From: Bacillota bacterium | Lineage (GTDB): Bacteria > Bacillota > Clostridia > Acetivibrionales > DTU013 | Assembly (NCBI GenBank): GCA_023433505.1 | Contig: JAEZCO010000032.1 | Location: forward strand, 83,733-147,732 | Direction of reading: 5' to 3' | DNA: 64,000 nt | Shown: positions 18,296 to 26,112 of the stretch, piece after piece | How positions within the stretch are numbered: the stretch's first letter is position 1 | How the letters are laid out: each line of letters begins with the position of its first letter | Program-made: the position numbers and the translations under genes | The notes under the pieces: generated by a model | What the model saw: the letters and a program-made list of their open reading frames with translations, nothing else | Database searches by the model: none | Told to the model about the DNA's origin: nothing

Positions 18296-18358
18296 TTTCA
18301 GTTACCTTCTTTCTCTAATTTAAGAACATCGTACGCCTGCCTGCCCGCAAAAACATCA

Positions 18359-19744
18359 TCAAGATGTAAAACTTTTGTTATCATGGAACATTATTCTGAC
18401 GCGTGTCCCCAGACCGGGTTCGCTGTCAAACAAAAGCTCCGCCCCGTGGGCGTCGGCGATCTTTTGGGCAAGGGCCAGGCCCAGGCCGGACCCGCCCAGC
18501 TTTTTGCTCCTTGATTTATCTACCATATAAAAGGGTTCGGTGATGTGCTGAAGCTCCTCCTGAGGAATACCGATACCGTGGTCGACGACCTCAAGCGTAT
18601 TGCCGTAAGCATTTATATCGATGGTCTGTCCGTCATGAGACGCTTTGGCGGCGTTATCCACCAGATTGACCAGCAGGCTTAGCATCAGATCGTCATCCAT
18701 AGGCAGCGTCTCAAGGTCGCAATGCACGTTCAGGGAGATATCACGTTTACGCAAGGTTTCGCGCATATGCTCCTGTAAGGCGTCCAGCAAAGCGGGCACA
18801 GACTCTTCCTTTAAGCTGGCCGTTTCCTGAAGGGTAATCAGCTTCAGCAGCTTTTGTGTTAAACGCTCCAGCCATCTACACTGCTCGTAGATATGCAGCA
18901 GAGAAGCATTAACGACCTCCGTCGGCATGCTTGTACACAGTAGTGTCTCGGAATGGCCGATTACAGATGTCAGCGGCGTTTTGAATTCATGCGTCAGGCT
19001 GCCGATAAACATCTGCTGGCGCTGGGCCATATTTTTGAGCTCGCCATAGTTGGATTCCACTGCCTGAGCCATCCTGTTAAAGTCCCGGGCCAGTTCCCCA
19101 ATTTCATCTTTCGTTGCGACAGACACTCTTTCCGCATACTCTCCCTGAGCAATGCGCCTGGATGAAAGCTCCAGGTTTTTCAAGGGCTTTATAAAAAAAC
19201 GGACAAGAATCCCGACAAGTAACGTACCGATAGCGATTCCGGAGACGCCGATGGCAATGAACTTCCACAGCATGAGCGACAGGCTGCGGTAAACGTCGGT
19301 GATGTCCCGGATGACATAAACCGAATACGCCTGCTTCAGCATTATCTCCCGGCTTGCCGAAATGAGTACGTTCCTACCGCTGATAACGCCCGTATACGTT
19401 TTTTGTCCCATCTTCGTTGTGGAGATCAGTGATTCCGGGTCAAAACCAACATTTGAATACAGCGTTTCCTCATCTGATTTTAAGACCGAGATATTGTTGG
19501 CGATCTGTTTAAAACAATATAAGGCCAGAGATCGCTTTGCAATTGGGTCCGTGTCGTCCTTGCCGTAATAACTCATCATCTGGGAGAAGGACTTGACCAG
19601 GCTTTTCTGCTCAGCCTCTGTGCTTTCCGTCGCCACCGAAATAATCCTGCCGCGGGAATAGACGAACAGCAGTGCGCAGCATACGCTGACGATCAGTAAG
19701 AGGACGGCAGTGGACACCAGCGAGATCTTCATCCAAAGCTTCAT
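18359..19744 (-). CDS. Sensor histidine kinase (HAMP, HisKA, HATPase_c)
   Basis: 461 residues. Membrane segments at about 8-30 and 160-185 enclose a sensor domain of about 130 residues; a HAMP linker follows. The phospho-acceptor His lies in SLTHEFKTPLTSVIGH, and the ATP-binding domain has the N box (LLVNLVDNAAKAS), DHGIGIP, and GGSGLGLALAQ. It overlaps the regulator gene by 4 bp (ATGA-type). The kinase presumably senses a cell-envelope stress or an antimicrobial and activates the exporter downstream. Confidence 0.93.
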   Translation of the reverse strand: MKLWMKISLVSTAVLLLIVSVCCALLFVYSRGRIISVATESTEAEQKSLVKSFSQMMSYYGKDDTDPIAKRSLALYCFKQIANNISVLKSDEETLYSNVGFDPESLISTTKMGQKTYTGVISGRNVLISASREIMLKQAYSVYVIRDITDVYRSLSLMLWKFIAIGVSGIAIGTLLVGILVRFFIKPLKNLELSSRRIAQGEYAERVSVATKDEIGELARDFNRMAQAVESNYGELKNMAQRQQMFIGSLTHEFKTPLTSVIGHSETLLCTSMPTEVVNASLLHIYEQCRWLERLTQKLLKLITLQETASLKEESVPALLDALQEHMRETLRKRDISLNVHCDLETLPMDDDLMLSLLVNLVDNAAKASHDGQTIDINAYGNTLEVVDHGIGIPQEELQHITEPFYMVDKSRSKKLGGSGLGLALAQKIADAHGAELLFDSEPGLGTRVRIMFHDNKSFTS

Positions 19745-20403
19745 ATGTCCTCCAGGCGATACCCTATCTTTGGTATCGTTTTCAATTCGTCGTGGAGGTT
19801 GAGCTTCTTTCTCAGCTGGGCGATATGAACATCCACTGTTCGTGTGCCGCCGACAAAATCAATCCCCCAGATTTCATTGAGCAAACGTTCACGCAGGAGT
19901 GTTCTGTTTTTGTATTTGACCAGCAGGGAAAGAAGGTCGAATTCCAGGGGCTTCATCTGGATTTCCTCATTGCTGGCGGTAACGGTTCTATTGTCCAGGT
20001 CAAGGGTAATGTCCTTAAAACGCAGGATCCGGTTGAGCTTTCCGAAACGGTCCAGGACCTTTTCGATGCGGACCAGCAATTCCAGCACCTCAAAAGGCTT
20101 GACAATATAATCCTCAGCGCCTTCCCGCAGGCCCTTGATTTTGGAAGAAATATCGGCCTTGGCGGTCAGATAGATCACCGGGATATTATATTTCTTCATA
20201 TATTCCATCAGCTCGAAGCCGTCTTTGCCCGGAAGCATGATATCAAGGATTGCCAGATCGAAGGAATGATCCCGCTCCAGCGACAAGGCCGCGTCGTTTC
20301 CATTATCAAAGACCGCATAATCGTATCCTGTATATTGAAGGTTGTTGACAATGAGATCCGCTATCGCGCTGTCATCCTCAACAACGAAAATTCTGTTAGC
20401 CAT
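19741..20403 (-). CDS. Response regulator, OmpR/PhoB family
   Basis: 220 residues: a receiver with acidic VEDD, phospho-acceptor Asp at about residue 54 (AILDIMLPG) and Lys in IVKPF, then a winged-helix output domain (about 125-220) with NEIWG and TRTVDVHIAQLRKKL. It overlaps the kinase gene. The probable operator is a pair of TGTAAR boxes upstream of both this gene and the exporter, suggesting autoregulation. Confidence 0.95.
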   Translation of the reverse strand: MANRIFVVEDDSAIADLIVNNLQYTGYDYAVFDNGNDAALSLERDHSFDLAILDIMLPGKDGFELMEYMKKYNIPVIYLTAKADISSKIKGLREGAEDYIVKPFEVLELLVRIEKVLDRFGKLNRILRFKDITLDLDNRTVTASNEEIQMKPLEFDLLSLLVKYKNRTLLRERLLNEIWGIDFVGGTRTVDVHIAQLRKKLNLHDELKTIPKIGYRLEDI

Positions 20404-20473
20404 AACTCACCTCGTTCAGAAAGATCGGGACATAATGATACGATTTAGTATACCACAGCGGTGGGTATCAAAA

Positions 20474-20490
20474 TGTAAGCGATTTGTAAA
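20474..20490 (-). promoter_or_regulatory. Probable autoregulatory response-regulator box
   Basis: TGTAAG at 20474 and TGTAAA at 20485, direct repeats 11 bp apart, located 71-87 bp upstream of the regulator start and just upstream of a TATACT-like -10 on the minus strand. It matches the pair at 16673-16689 in motif, spacing and orientation. Confidence 0.6.
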
Positions 20491-20606
20491 CAAAACGTTA
20501 ACAGCGCGGAAGCTGTGTATTTTGCCGGCTTTTCGGACTTTCCGGCCAGGTTGAAACAAAGCGTGACGGCTGTTTTGGATAAAACAACTATAAATTAAAC
20601 TCTCCG

Positions 20607-20635
20607 TTGACAGCGTTTGGGGCCACTCATATAAT
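20607..20635 (+). promoter_or_regulatory. Full-consensus sigma-A promoter of the rsgA-like gene
   Basis: TTGACA (20607-20612), 17-bp spacer, TATAAT (20630-20635): both hexamers and the spacing match consensus exactly. Transcription should start near 20642, giving a leader of about 420 nt before the GTPase ATG. A maximal promoter followed by terminators is typical of genes controlled by attenuation rather than by initiation. Confidence 0.8.
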
Positions 20636-20690
20636 GAGTATGCAGTGTGTTGCACCTGCAAATATTTATCAATTGAAAGGAGTTGTGTGG

Positions 20691-20726
20691 ATGTCCGTAA
20701 AAAATGTTGAGGTGGTTTTCGGTTAA
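20691..20726 (+). CDS. 11-residue leader peptide (MSVKNVEVVFG)
   Basis: A complete ATG-to-TAA frame of 11 codons begins 50 nt after the predicted transcription start. AAAGGAG at 20676-20682 is spaced 8 nt from the ATG, better than the site of many full genes. Two terminator hairpins and then the GTPase gene follow. This is the layout of ribosome-mediated attenuation, where stalling or slow translation on a leader peptide opens the downstream gene, as described for tet(M), erm and several ABC-F genes. The peptide has no obvious run of regulatory codons, so a general ribosome-inhibition sensor is more likely than amino-acid control. Confidence 0.6.
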   Translation: MSVKNVEVVFG

Positions 20727-20835
20727 CTGAATACCGGCACAGGTACACAGGAATAGCCCATTTTGATCAAGGGTTTATTTGTGTTACTTATGCAGCTTCT
20801 TTCGAGCAACCTGAATCGTGTATATAACAAGTAGC

Positions 20836-20862
20836 AACACGCAGTGGTAGCGTGTTTTTTTA
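20836..20862 (+). terminator. First leader terminator/attenuator
   Basis: AACACGC pairs with GCGTGTT across a 7-base loop and runs directly into a T-tract of eight counting the stem's last bases. It lies 110 nt after the leader peptide stop. GTGTTA at about 20781 could pair with its left arm as an antiterminator. Confidence 0.7.
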
Positions 20863-20919
20863 TTGTTTTCATACTAGCTGGAAGGACATAAGTCCGTAGG
20901 ATGAATGTCTCTGTTTGAA

Positions 20920-20950
20920 CCCGCAGGTGGTCGTTATCTGCGGGCTTTTT
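20920..20950 (+). terminator. Second leader terminator/attenuator
   Basis: CCCGCAG pairs with CTGCGGG (7 bp, 11-base loop) followed by CTTTTT. It lies about 110 nt upstream of the GTPase ATG, so read-through must pass both hairpins. Confidence 0.7.
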
Positions 20951-21059
20951 ATATGCTTTTCCAGGTGTGGAATGGGTTAAATCGAACGAATAGAAGTTGT
21001 TGTTTTATGCCGGTTATATTATGTAATTGAAAAATTTCAACATATTGGAGGATAAGGAA

Positions 21060-22535
21060 ATGAACTTAACAGACTATGGATTTATTCCGATGATGATTGC
21101 ATCACTCGATATGACGCAGGCCGGAGTATCCGGTATCCCGGCAAGGATCACTGCTGTTCATAAGGAACGGTATAAGCTTGTATGCGAATACGGTGAAGGC
21201 TTTGGACGTCTGAAATCAAGTGTTTATTTTAACGGCGGTACGGAAGAATTTCCGACAACGGGTGATTTTGTGGTGATAAATTATAATTCCAGCGGAGATA
21301 GTCAGATTCTCAAAACACTGCCCCGCAAATCCAAATTTGCACGCAGTGATTTTTCAGGACACGCGGCCGGATATGTTAAGACTGTTTTGGAACAGGTTGT
21401 CGCAGCGAATTTCGATTATGTATTTGTCATGGCGTCCCTGAACAAAGACTTTAATATAAAGCGCATAGAACGCTATTTAGCTCTTGCCCGGCAAAGCGGT
21501 GCCTTGCCTGTGGTCATCCTGACGAAGGCTGATTTGGCCTATGGTTTTTCCGAGCAGGTGAGGGCAGTGTAATAGGTTGCGTCAGGGGTTGGCGTGTATG
21601 CTGTCAGCGCAATAACCGGCCTCGGACTCGACTCGCTGTCGGACTATCTGAAGCCGCGTAAAACCATTGTATTTCTCGGCTCGTCGGGCGTTGGCAAGTC
21701 AAGTCTTGTTAACGCGCTGGCAGGGGAGGAATTGATGGCGGTCAACGATATTCGTGAGGACGACGGCAGAGGACGCCATACCACGACCCGCCGGCAGCTC
21801 ATCCTGCTGAAAAATGGCGTGATGGTCATCGATACTCCCGGTATGCGGGAGCTTGGCATGTGGGATGCCGGTACAGGGCTTGGTGAAGCATTCAGCGATG
21901 TTGAGCAGTATTTCGGAAGATGCAAATTTACCGATTGTAAACACCATACCGAGCCAGGCTGTGCCGTCAAAGCGGCTATTGTAAGCGGAAAGCTTTCGCA
22001 TCAGCGCTGGGACAGCTATCTGAAACTGAGGCGTGAAGCAAAATTTTCAGACGGCAGGGCAGGAGGCTTGCACGAAAAACAGCAACGGAACAAAGACATA
22101 GCGAGACCTCAAAGACAGGATAAAAAGGCGGATTACCGTCACACGGCTTGCACAGAGAGCTTTACCTGCAAGCTCTGCGGCTCATTGATCGTGCCGGAGG
22201 GAGCCGGCAGTCAGCACCGGAACCATTGCCCGAAATGTCTGTCAAGCGTTCATGTTGACAATGAGCCTGGCGACCGGGCCTCTCTTTGTAAAGGAATTAT
22301 GGAGCCGATTGGCGTATGGGTGCGCAAGAATGGGGAATGGGCGATTATTCATCGCTGTCGTTTATGCGGTGTACTCAGCTCAAACCGGATAGCAGCGGAC
22401 GACAATCCTACCTTGCTCATGTCGATTGCGGTGAAGCCGCTGGCGATGCCTCCTTTTCCGTTAAGGCAGCTTGAACAAGGCCTCGATAATAGCTTAAAAC
22501 AGGAAGGACAACATCAAATGGAGCAAGAAGAATAA
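21060..22535 (+). pseudogene. rsgA: RsgA-like GTPase fused to RNHCP domain, interrupted by tandem stops
   Basis: The frame runs ATG 21060 to 22535 in one register but contains TAA-TAG at 21570-21575. Upstream half (170 residues): OB-fold region and the G4 motif LTKADL. Downstream half: G5 (SAITG), G1 (GSSGVGKSS), G2 region, G3 (DTPGMRELG), and the zinc knuckle CKFTDCKHHTEPGC, in the circularly permuted order of RsgA. About 70 residues later comes an RNHCP domain (QHRNHCPKC, then VDNEPGDR). RsgA matures or checks the small ribosomal subunit. The stops fall between G4 and G5, so a single functional GTPase is not made without read-through. A GTG at 21594 could restart translation of the second half. 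Alternatives are a true pseudogene, a split gene, or assembly error. Confidence 0.75.
22155..22410 (+). other. RNHCP domain at the C-terminus of the GTPase frame
   Basis: The segment has the naming motif RNHCP and four Cys pairs or half-pairs (CKLCG, CPKC, a lone C in LCKG, CRLCG), consistent with a small zinc-ribbon-like fold. RNHCP domains normally occur as stand-alone proteins of about 100 residues and their function is not established as far as I know. Here the domain is joined through a basic, Gln-rich linker to an RsgA-type GTPase. Confidence 0.75.
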
Positions 22536-22651
22536 GAGGGTGGAGGTTATTTTAATGATGAACTGGAGCTTGCTAAACACGGGCGGGTAAACATTGAGAA
22601 ATTATCAATCGTTACTGTAATAAAAAATATTTATGCCTGCAAATAATATAT

Positions 22652-23002
22652 ATGGGAAAAGTAACAAAATTCCAGAAAGATAATATATTACTTGTCGGAA
22701 GATCGGCAGGACTGACAGATAGGATATTGGGCGTCGGTGCAGTTGAGGCTTTAATCAGCGGTACAATGGCTGCCAGGGCCATTGCAAGGAAAGAAGACTA
22801 TACCTCCTTGGTAAAACCGCTGCAAACACATATCGAAAACATCTCAACCTTTAGAAAAAATATTAACGGTTACACAAATGAGGATTTTGATAAAATCATA
22901 TCGATTTTGGGAACACCTGGAATTAAACAAGCTGTATATAAATCCAGAATAGATGTATTCGACAAAATCGGGAGAATATTTAAAATAATAAATAAAACAT
23001 AA
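22652..23002 (+). pseudogene. C-terminal remnant of FAD-dependent oxidoreductase
   Basis: 116 codons whose N-terminal part (NILLVGRSAGLTDRILGVG, EALISGTMAARAI) matches the C-terminal region of geranylgeranyl-reductase-like FAD oxidoreductases, where the second half of the FAD site lies. The Rossmann domain that should precede it is missing. Another short open stretch at 22557-22643, in a different frame, might be decayed upstream sequence. There is no ribosome site before the ATG. I read this as a truncated gene. Confidence 0.6.
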
Positions 23003-23048
23003 AGCGCCCGAACGGGTTCTTCCGTCTTCCGGAGGACTTTTCGGGTGC
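23003..23048. terminator. Hairpin between convergent genes
   Basis: CGCCCGAA near 23005 can pair with TTCGGGTGCG near 23040 (one bulge) around a loop containing a second small stem (TTCCGTCTTCCGGAGG). It separates the oxidoreductase remnant from the antiporter end. The T-tracts are weak on both strands. Confidence 0.4.
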
Positions 23049-23050
23049 GT

Positions 23051-25069
23051 TCATTCGTTATATTCATACAAAACGATACTTTCAATGTAGTTTGTAAACC
23101 GCCTCAAATCCTTTTCCTGGGCTGTGCTTATTTCCCCGGCTTCATACATTCTACGGATTTCAGACCGTTCCGCATCCAGGACCTTAAACCTCAATTCTTC
23201 CTTTTGCGCTTCAAAGCTTTCATTATCGCGGCCCTCAGTGCGCTTGTATCTCTTGAGGATGTTTTCATATTCCAGGATTACCATATAAGCATATTCTGGC
23301 TGCTCCTGTGTTTTTGAGTATTCTTCCAGGCCTGCAATGGAAGCATGCATGGCTTTTATCTGTATTTTCCTCATGACATGCAAATGATTGAAAGCGCCTT
23401 CATTTCCATGATATTTCCATCCCGATCGAGCAAAATCATGGGTGGCTTTTCTCATAAAACGCATAATTCCGGAACGTAAATTATACTCGAGGTTCTCTTC
23501 CCGATAGTCAAGCAATGCTGTGATCATGTCGGAAACCGCTATGTCTATTTCGTGATTCGCCAGGAGATTCGCAACATATTTTCTTTGAAAATTCAAAGCC
23601 AATAGACGCATTTCATTAATTTTCTGGTTATGCTGCTCATTGGAGCTCTGTCCCGAAAGGTTCCTTTGGAAACTAACCGTATATTCATTGATAAGCTCCG
23701 AGGCGGCAGCTCCATTTTCCGCATTTGTTTCTTCTTTGATCTTTTTAATTGCAGAAATCAGAAGCTTGTTTTTTGCCTTGCCCAGATCCGTCCGCTCTGC
23801 GGCCCTTTCTTCAGGCAGCTCCTTTTTACTGAGCAAGGGCAAGAATACTGTGGCAAGAATCAGTAACAGCAAAATTACCCCTGCGGCGATAAAGATGATC
23901 AGCGGACGTGCCGGAAAAATTTCTCCGTTGCCCAAAAAGGCCGGCACGGTCAGGACGCCTGCCATGGTCACCGCGCCGCGGACGCCTGTCAGGGTTGTTG
24001 TCAGGATTGTCCTTATTTCCGGCTTTTCGGCATTGCTTTTTTTCTTTATATAAAAATTGTACGATGTCGTCAAAAAAGACCAGGCAAACCGGATGGCCAG
24101 GACCGTGAGCCCGATGACTGCGATATAGCCGAAAGCCAGCCAGTTTCCGATATCGGGATTGGAAATGGTGTCGAACATCGCCGAGGGGATATTCATACCC
24201 AGTAAAAAGAATACAAAGCCGTTTAGTATGAATGAAACAATAGACCATATGTTTTCCGTGAGCAGCTGCTCTTCCGCAACGAGTGTTTCCGTATGTTCCT
24301 TTACAATGGAATGGACGATTCCGGCAGCCACTACAGCGATGACTCCCGAAGCATGGAGAATGTCCTCGGTAATGATAAAGATGCCAAATGGAGTCAAAAT
24401 CTGCAGCAGTGAATGGAATACCGTATCTTTTATCCCGTTTTTCCGCAGCATGAACCGAATGAAGGTGATAAGCAGGCCCAGGAAAATCCCTGAAACAGCG
24501 CCGAGCAAAAAAGCATAAGAAAAGTCCAAAACAGCTTCCCGGAGTGAAAAGTAGCCTGTTACAACTGCTGCGAGGGCATATCTGAAGGCGACAAGACCGG
24601 AGGCGTCATTGATTAACGATTCTCCTCTTACAAGGACCATTACCTTTTCGGGGATCCGTATCCTTTTTGCGATACCATTGACAGCAACAGGGTCGGTGGG
24701 CGATAAAATCGCTGCCAGCGCAAATGCGGCGGCTATCGGAATTTCCGGTATAAGCAGGTTGATTACATAGCCGCAGCCTAAGGTCGTTAATATGACAAGG
24801 ATAAATGCATTCCCTAATATCTGGGTCCGCATTCCCCATAATTCTTCTCTTGGAAAATGTCTCCCGTCATTATACAAAATGGGTCCCACAAACAGCAGCA
24901 GGAACCATTCCGCTCCTATTTCAAAGGAATAATTCCCTGATATAAGCGCAATCATAATGCCGAAAACAACCTGGGTCAACGCTGTAGGGACGCTTGGCAT
25001 ATAATGGCTGACAATATTGGAAATCAAGAGGCCAAGCATTAAAAACAATATAATCATTAATAAATTCAC
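23051..25069 (-). CDS. Na+/H+ antiporter, CPA1 family
   Basis: About 672 residues: roughly 12 membrane segments in the first 430 residues, then a cytoplasmic helical tail of about 240. CPA1 marks include LFVGPILYNDGRHF, AAILSPTDPVAV and the ion-binding GESLINDASG. It exchanges Na+ (or K+) for H+ across the membrane to control pH and salt. The start is GTG at 25069, set by GGAGGA six bases upstream; the frame is open further upstream but without a ribosome site. Confidence 0.92.
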   Translation of the reverse strand: MNLLMIILFLMLGLLISNIVSHYMPSVPTALTQVVFGIMIALISGNYSFEIGAEWFLLLFVGPILYNDGRHFPREELWGMRTQILGNAFILVILTTLGCGYVINLLIPEIPIAAAFALAAILSPTDPVAVNGIAKRIRIPEKVMVLVRGESLINDASGLVAFRYALAAVVTGYFSLREAVLDFSYAFLLGAVSGIFLGLLITFIRFMLRKNGIKDTVFHSLLQILTPFGIFIITEDILHASGVIAVVAAGIVHSIVKEHTETLVAEEQLLTENIWSIVSFILNGFVFFLLGMNIPSAMFDTISNPDIGNWLAFGYIAVIGLTVLAIRFAWSFLTTSYNFYIKKKSNAEKPEIRTILTTTLTGVRGAVTMAGVLTVPAFLGNGEIFPARPLIIFIAAGVILLLLILATVFLPLLSKKELPEERAAERTDLGKAKNKLLISAIKKIKEETNAENGAAASELINEYTVSFQRNLSGQSSNEQHNQKINEMRLLALNFQRKYVANLLANHEIDIAVSDMITALLDYREENLEYNLRSGIMRFMRKATHDFARSGWKYHGNEGAFNHLHVMRKIQIKAMHASIAGLEEYSKTQEQPEYAYMVILEYENILKRYKRTEGRDNESFEAQKEELRFKVLDAERSEIRRMYEAGEISTAQEKDLRRFTNYIESIVLYEYNE

Positions 25070-25344
25070 GGTACGTCCTCCGGGTCTATCACATTGGGTA
25101 TAACTATAAGTCAATATTATGCAATAAAAAAATAAAGTTATAACTCTATAACAATATTTTACCATAGTATAAAGGATCTTAATATTGTTTTCGTTTCCAT
25201 TTTGCATAAACTAACCTTAGTATCTTTTTTTACGCAATTTTTTTATATTTTAGCAAGAGAATTATGATAAAATAATTACTATACCAGGTAAAAGAGTACC
25301 AAGTGATTCCGTTCGCCTGGAAAAGGAGCAAGGAGATAACTATT

Positions 25345-26046
25345 ATGAACGACTTAACCCAATACATAAAGGATGAATTATACTCCCGCGGGGCAGATCT
25401 AGTCGGATTCGGCAATCTCACCGAGCTTCCCGCGGATGTGCGGTGCAGTATGCCGGTCGGTATCTGTGTAGCAGTGAAATATCCGAAGGATGTGATCCGC
25501 GGCATCGCCGACCTGCCTACAAAAGAATATTACAACCAATACAACTTGCTCAATGAAAAGCTTGATATGCTGGTTACTCTGGGGGCAGACGCTTTAAAAG
25601 TGCTTGGATATGAAGCAATTCCACAGACAAGGGCGTATGTGGAGCAATCTGAAACAAATTATGCTACAAAACTGCCGCATAAGACGGTTGCTACCCGTGC
25701 AGGACTTGGGTGGATAGGGAAAAGCGCTCTCCTTGTAACCAAACAGTACGGCTCCATGATTCGCATATCCTCAATTCTCACCAATGCGCCTCTGGAAACC
25801 GCAAAGCCAATAGATAAGTCTATCTGCGGCAATTGCGATGCCTGTGCCAATGCCTGTCCTGCCGGAGCAATTTCCGGTAAGTCATGGGGCGTCGGCATTG
25901 CGAGGGATACATTTTACGATGCCGTCTCTTGCAGAAAAACGGCAAGAGAACGGGCCGTGAAGGCATTTGGCATTGAGATTACCCAATGCGGGAAGTGCAT
26001 TGAGATTTGCCCTTATACAAAGCGGTATTTGAACGAGGGAGAATGA
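25345..26046 (+). CDS. Short 4Fe-4S protein related to epoxyqueuosine reductase QueG
   Basis: About 233 residues versus some 350-390 for full QueG. It retains the RAGLGWIGKSALL segment characteristic of QueG and two Cys clusters for 4Fe-4S centres (CGNCDACANACP and CGKCIEICP), with extra Cys between. The C-terminal HEAT-like extension of QueG is absent. QueG carries out the last step of queuosine synthesis using cobalamin; a short form may have another substrate. I start it at the ATG at 25345, eight or so bases after AAGGAG. It stands alone between minus-strand genes. Confidence 0.75.
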   Translation: MNDLTQYIKDELYSRGADLVGFGNLTELPADVRCSMPVGICVAVKYPKDVIRGIADLPTKEYYNQYNLLNEKLDMLVTLGADALKVLGYEAIPQTRAYVEQSETNYATKLPHKTVATRAGLGWIGKSALLVTKQYGSMIRISSILTNAPLETAKPIDKSICGNCDACANACPAGAISGKSWGVGIARDTFYDAVSCRKTARERAVKAFGIEITQCGKCIEICPYTKRYLNEGE

Positions 26047-26112
26047 TTATATAGAAATTAAATTGTTTATTTAATAGCGCGGTGATTACCAACCTGTTTT
26101 TGCCCAGCAGTC

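Noticed and set aside
20416..20748. A 110-codon minus-strand frame over the rsgA promoter and leader peptide
   Set aside because: It overlaps the consensus promoter, leader peptide and the regulator box, has no ribosome site, and matches nothing I know.
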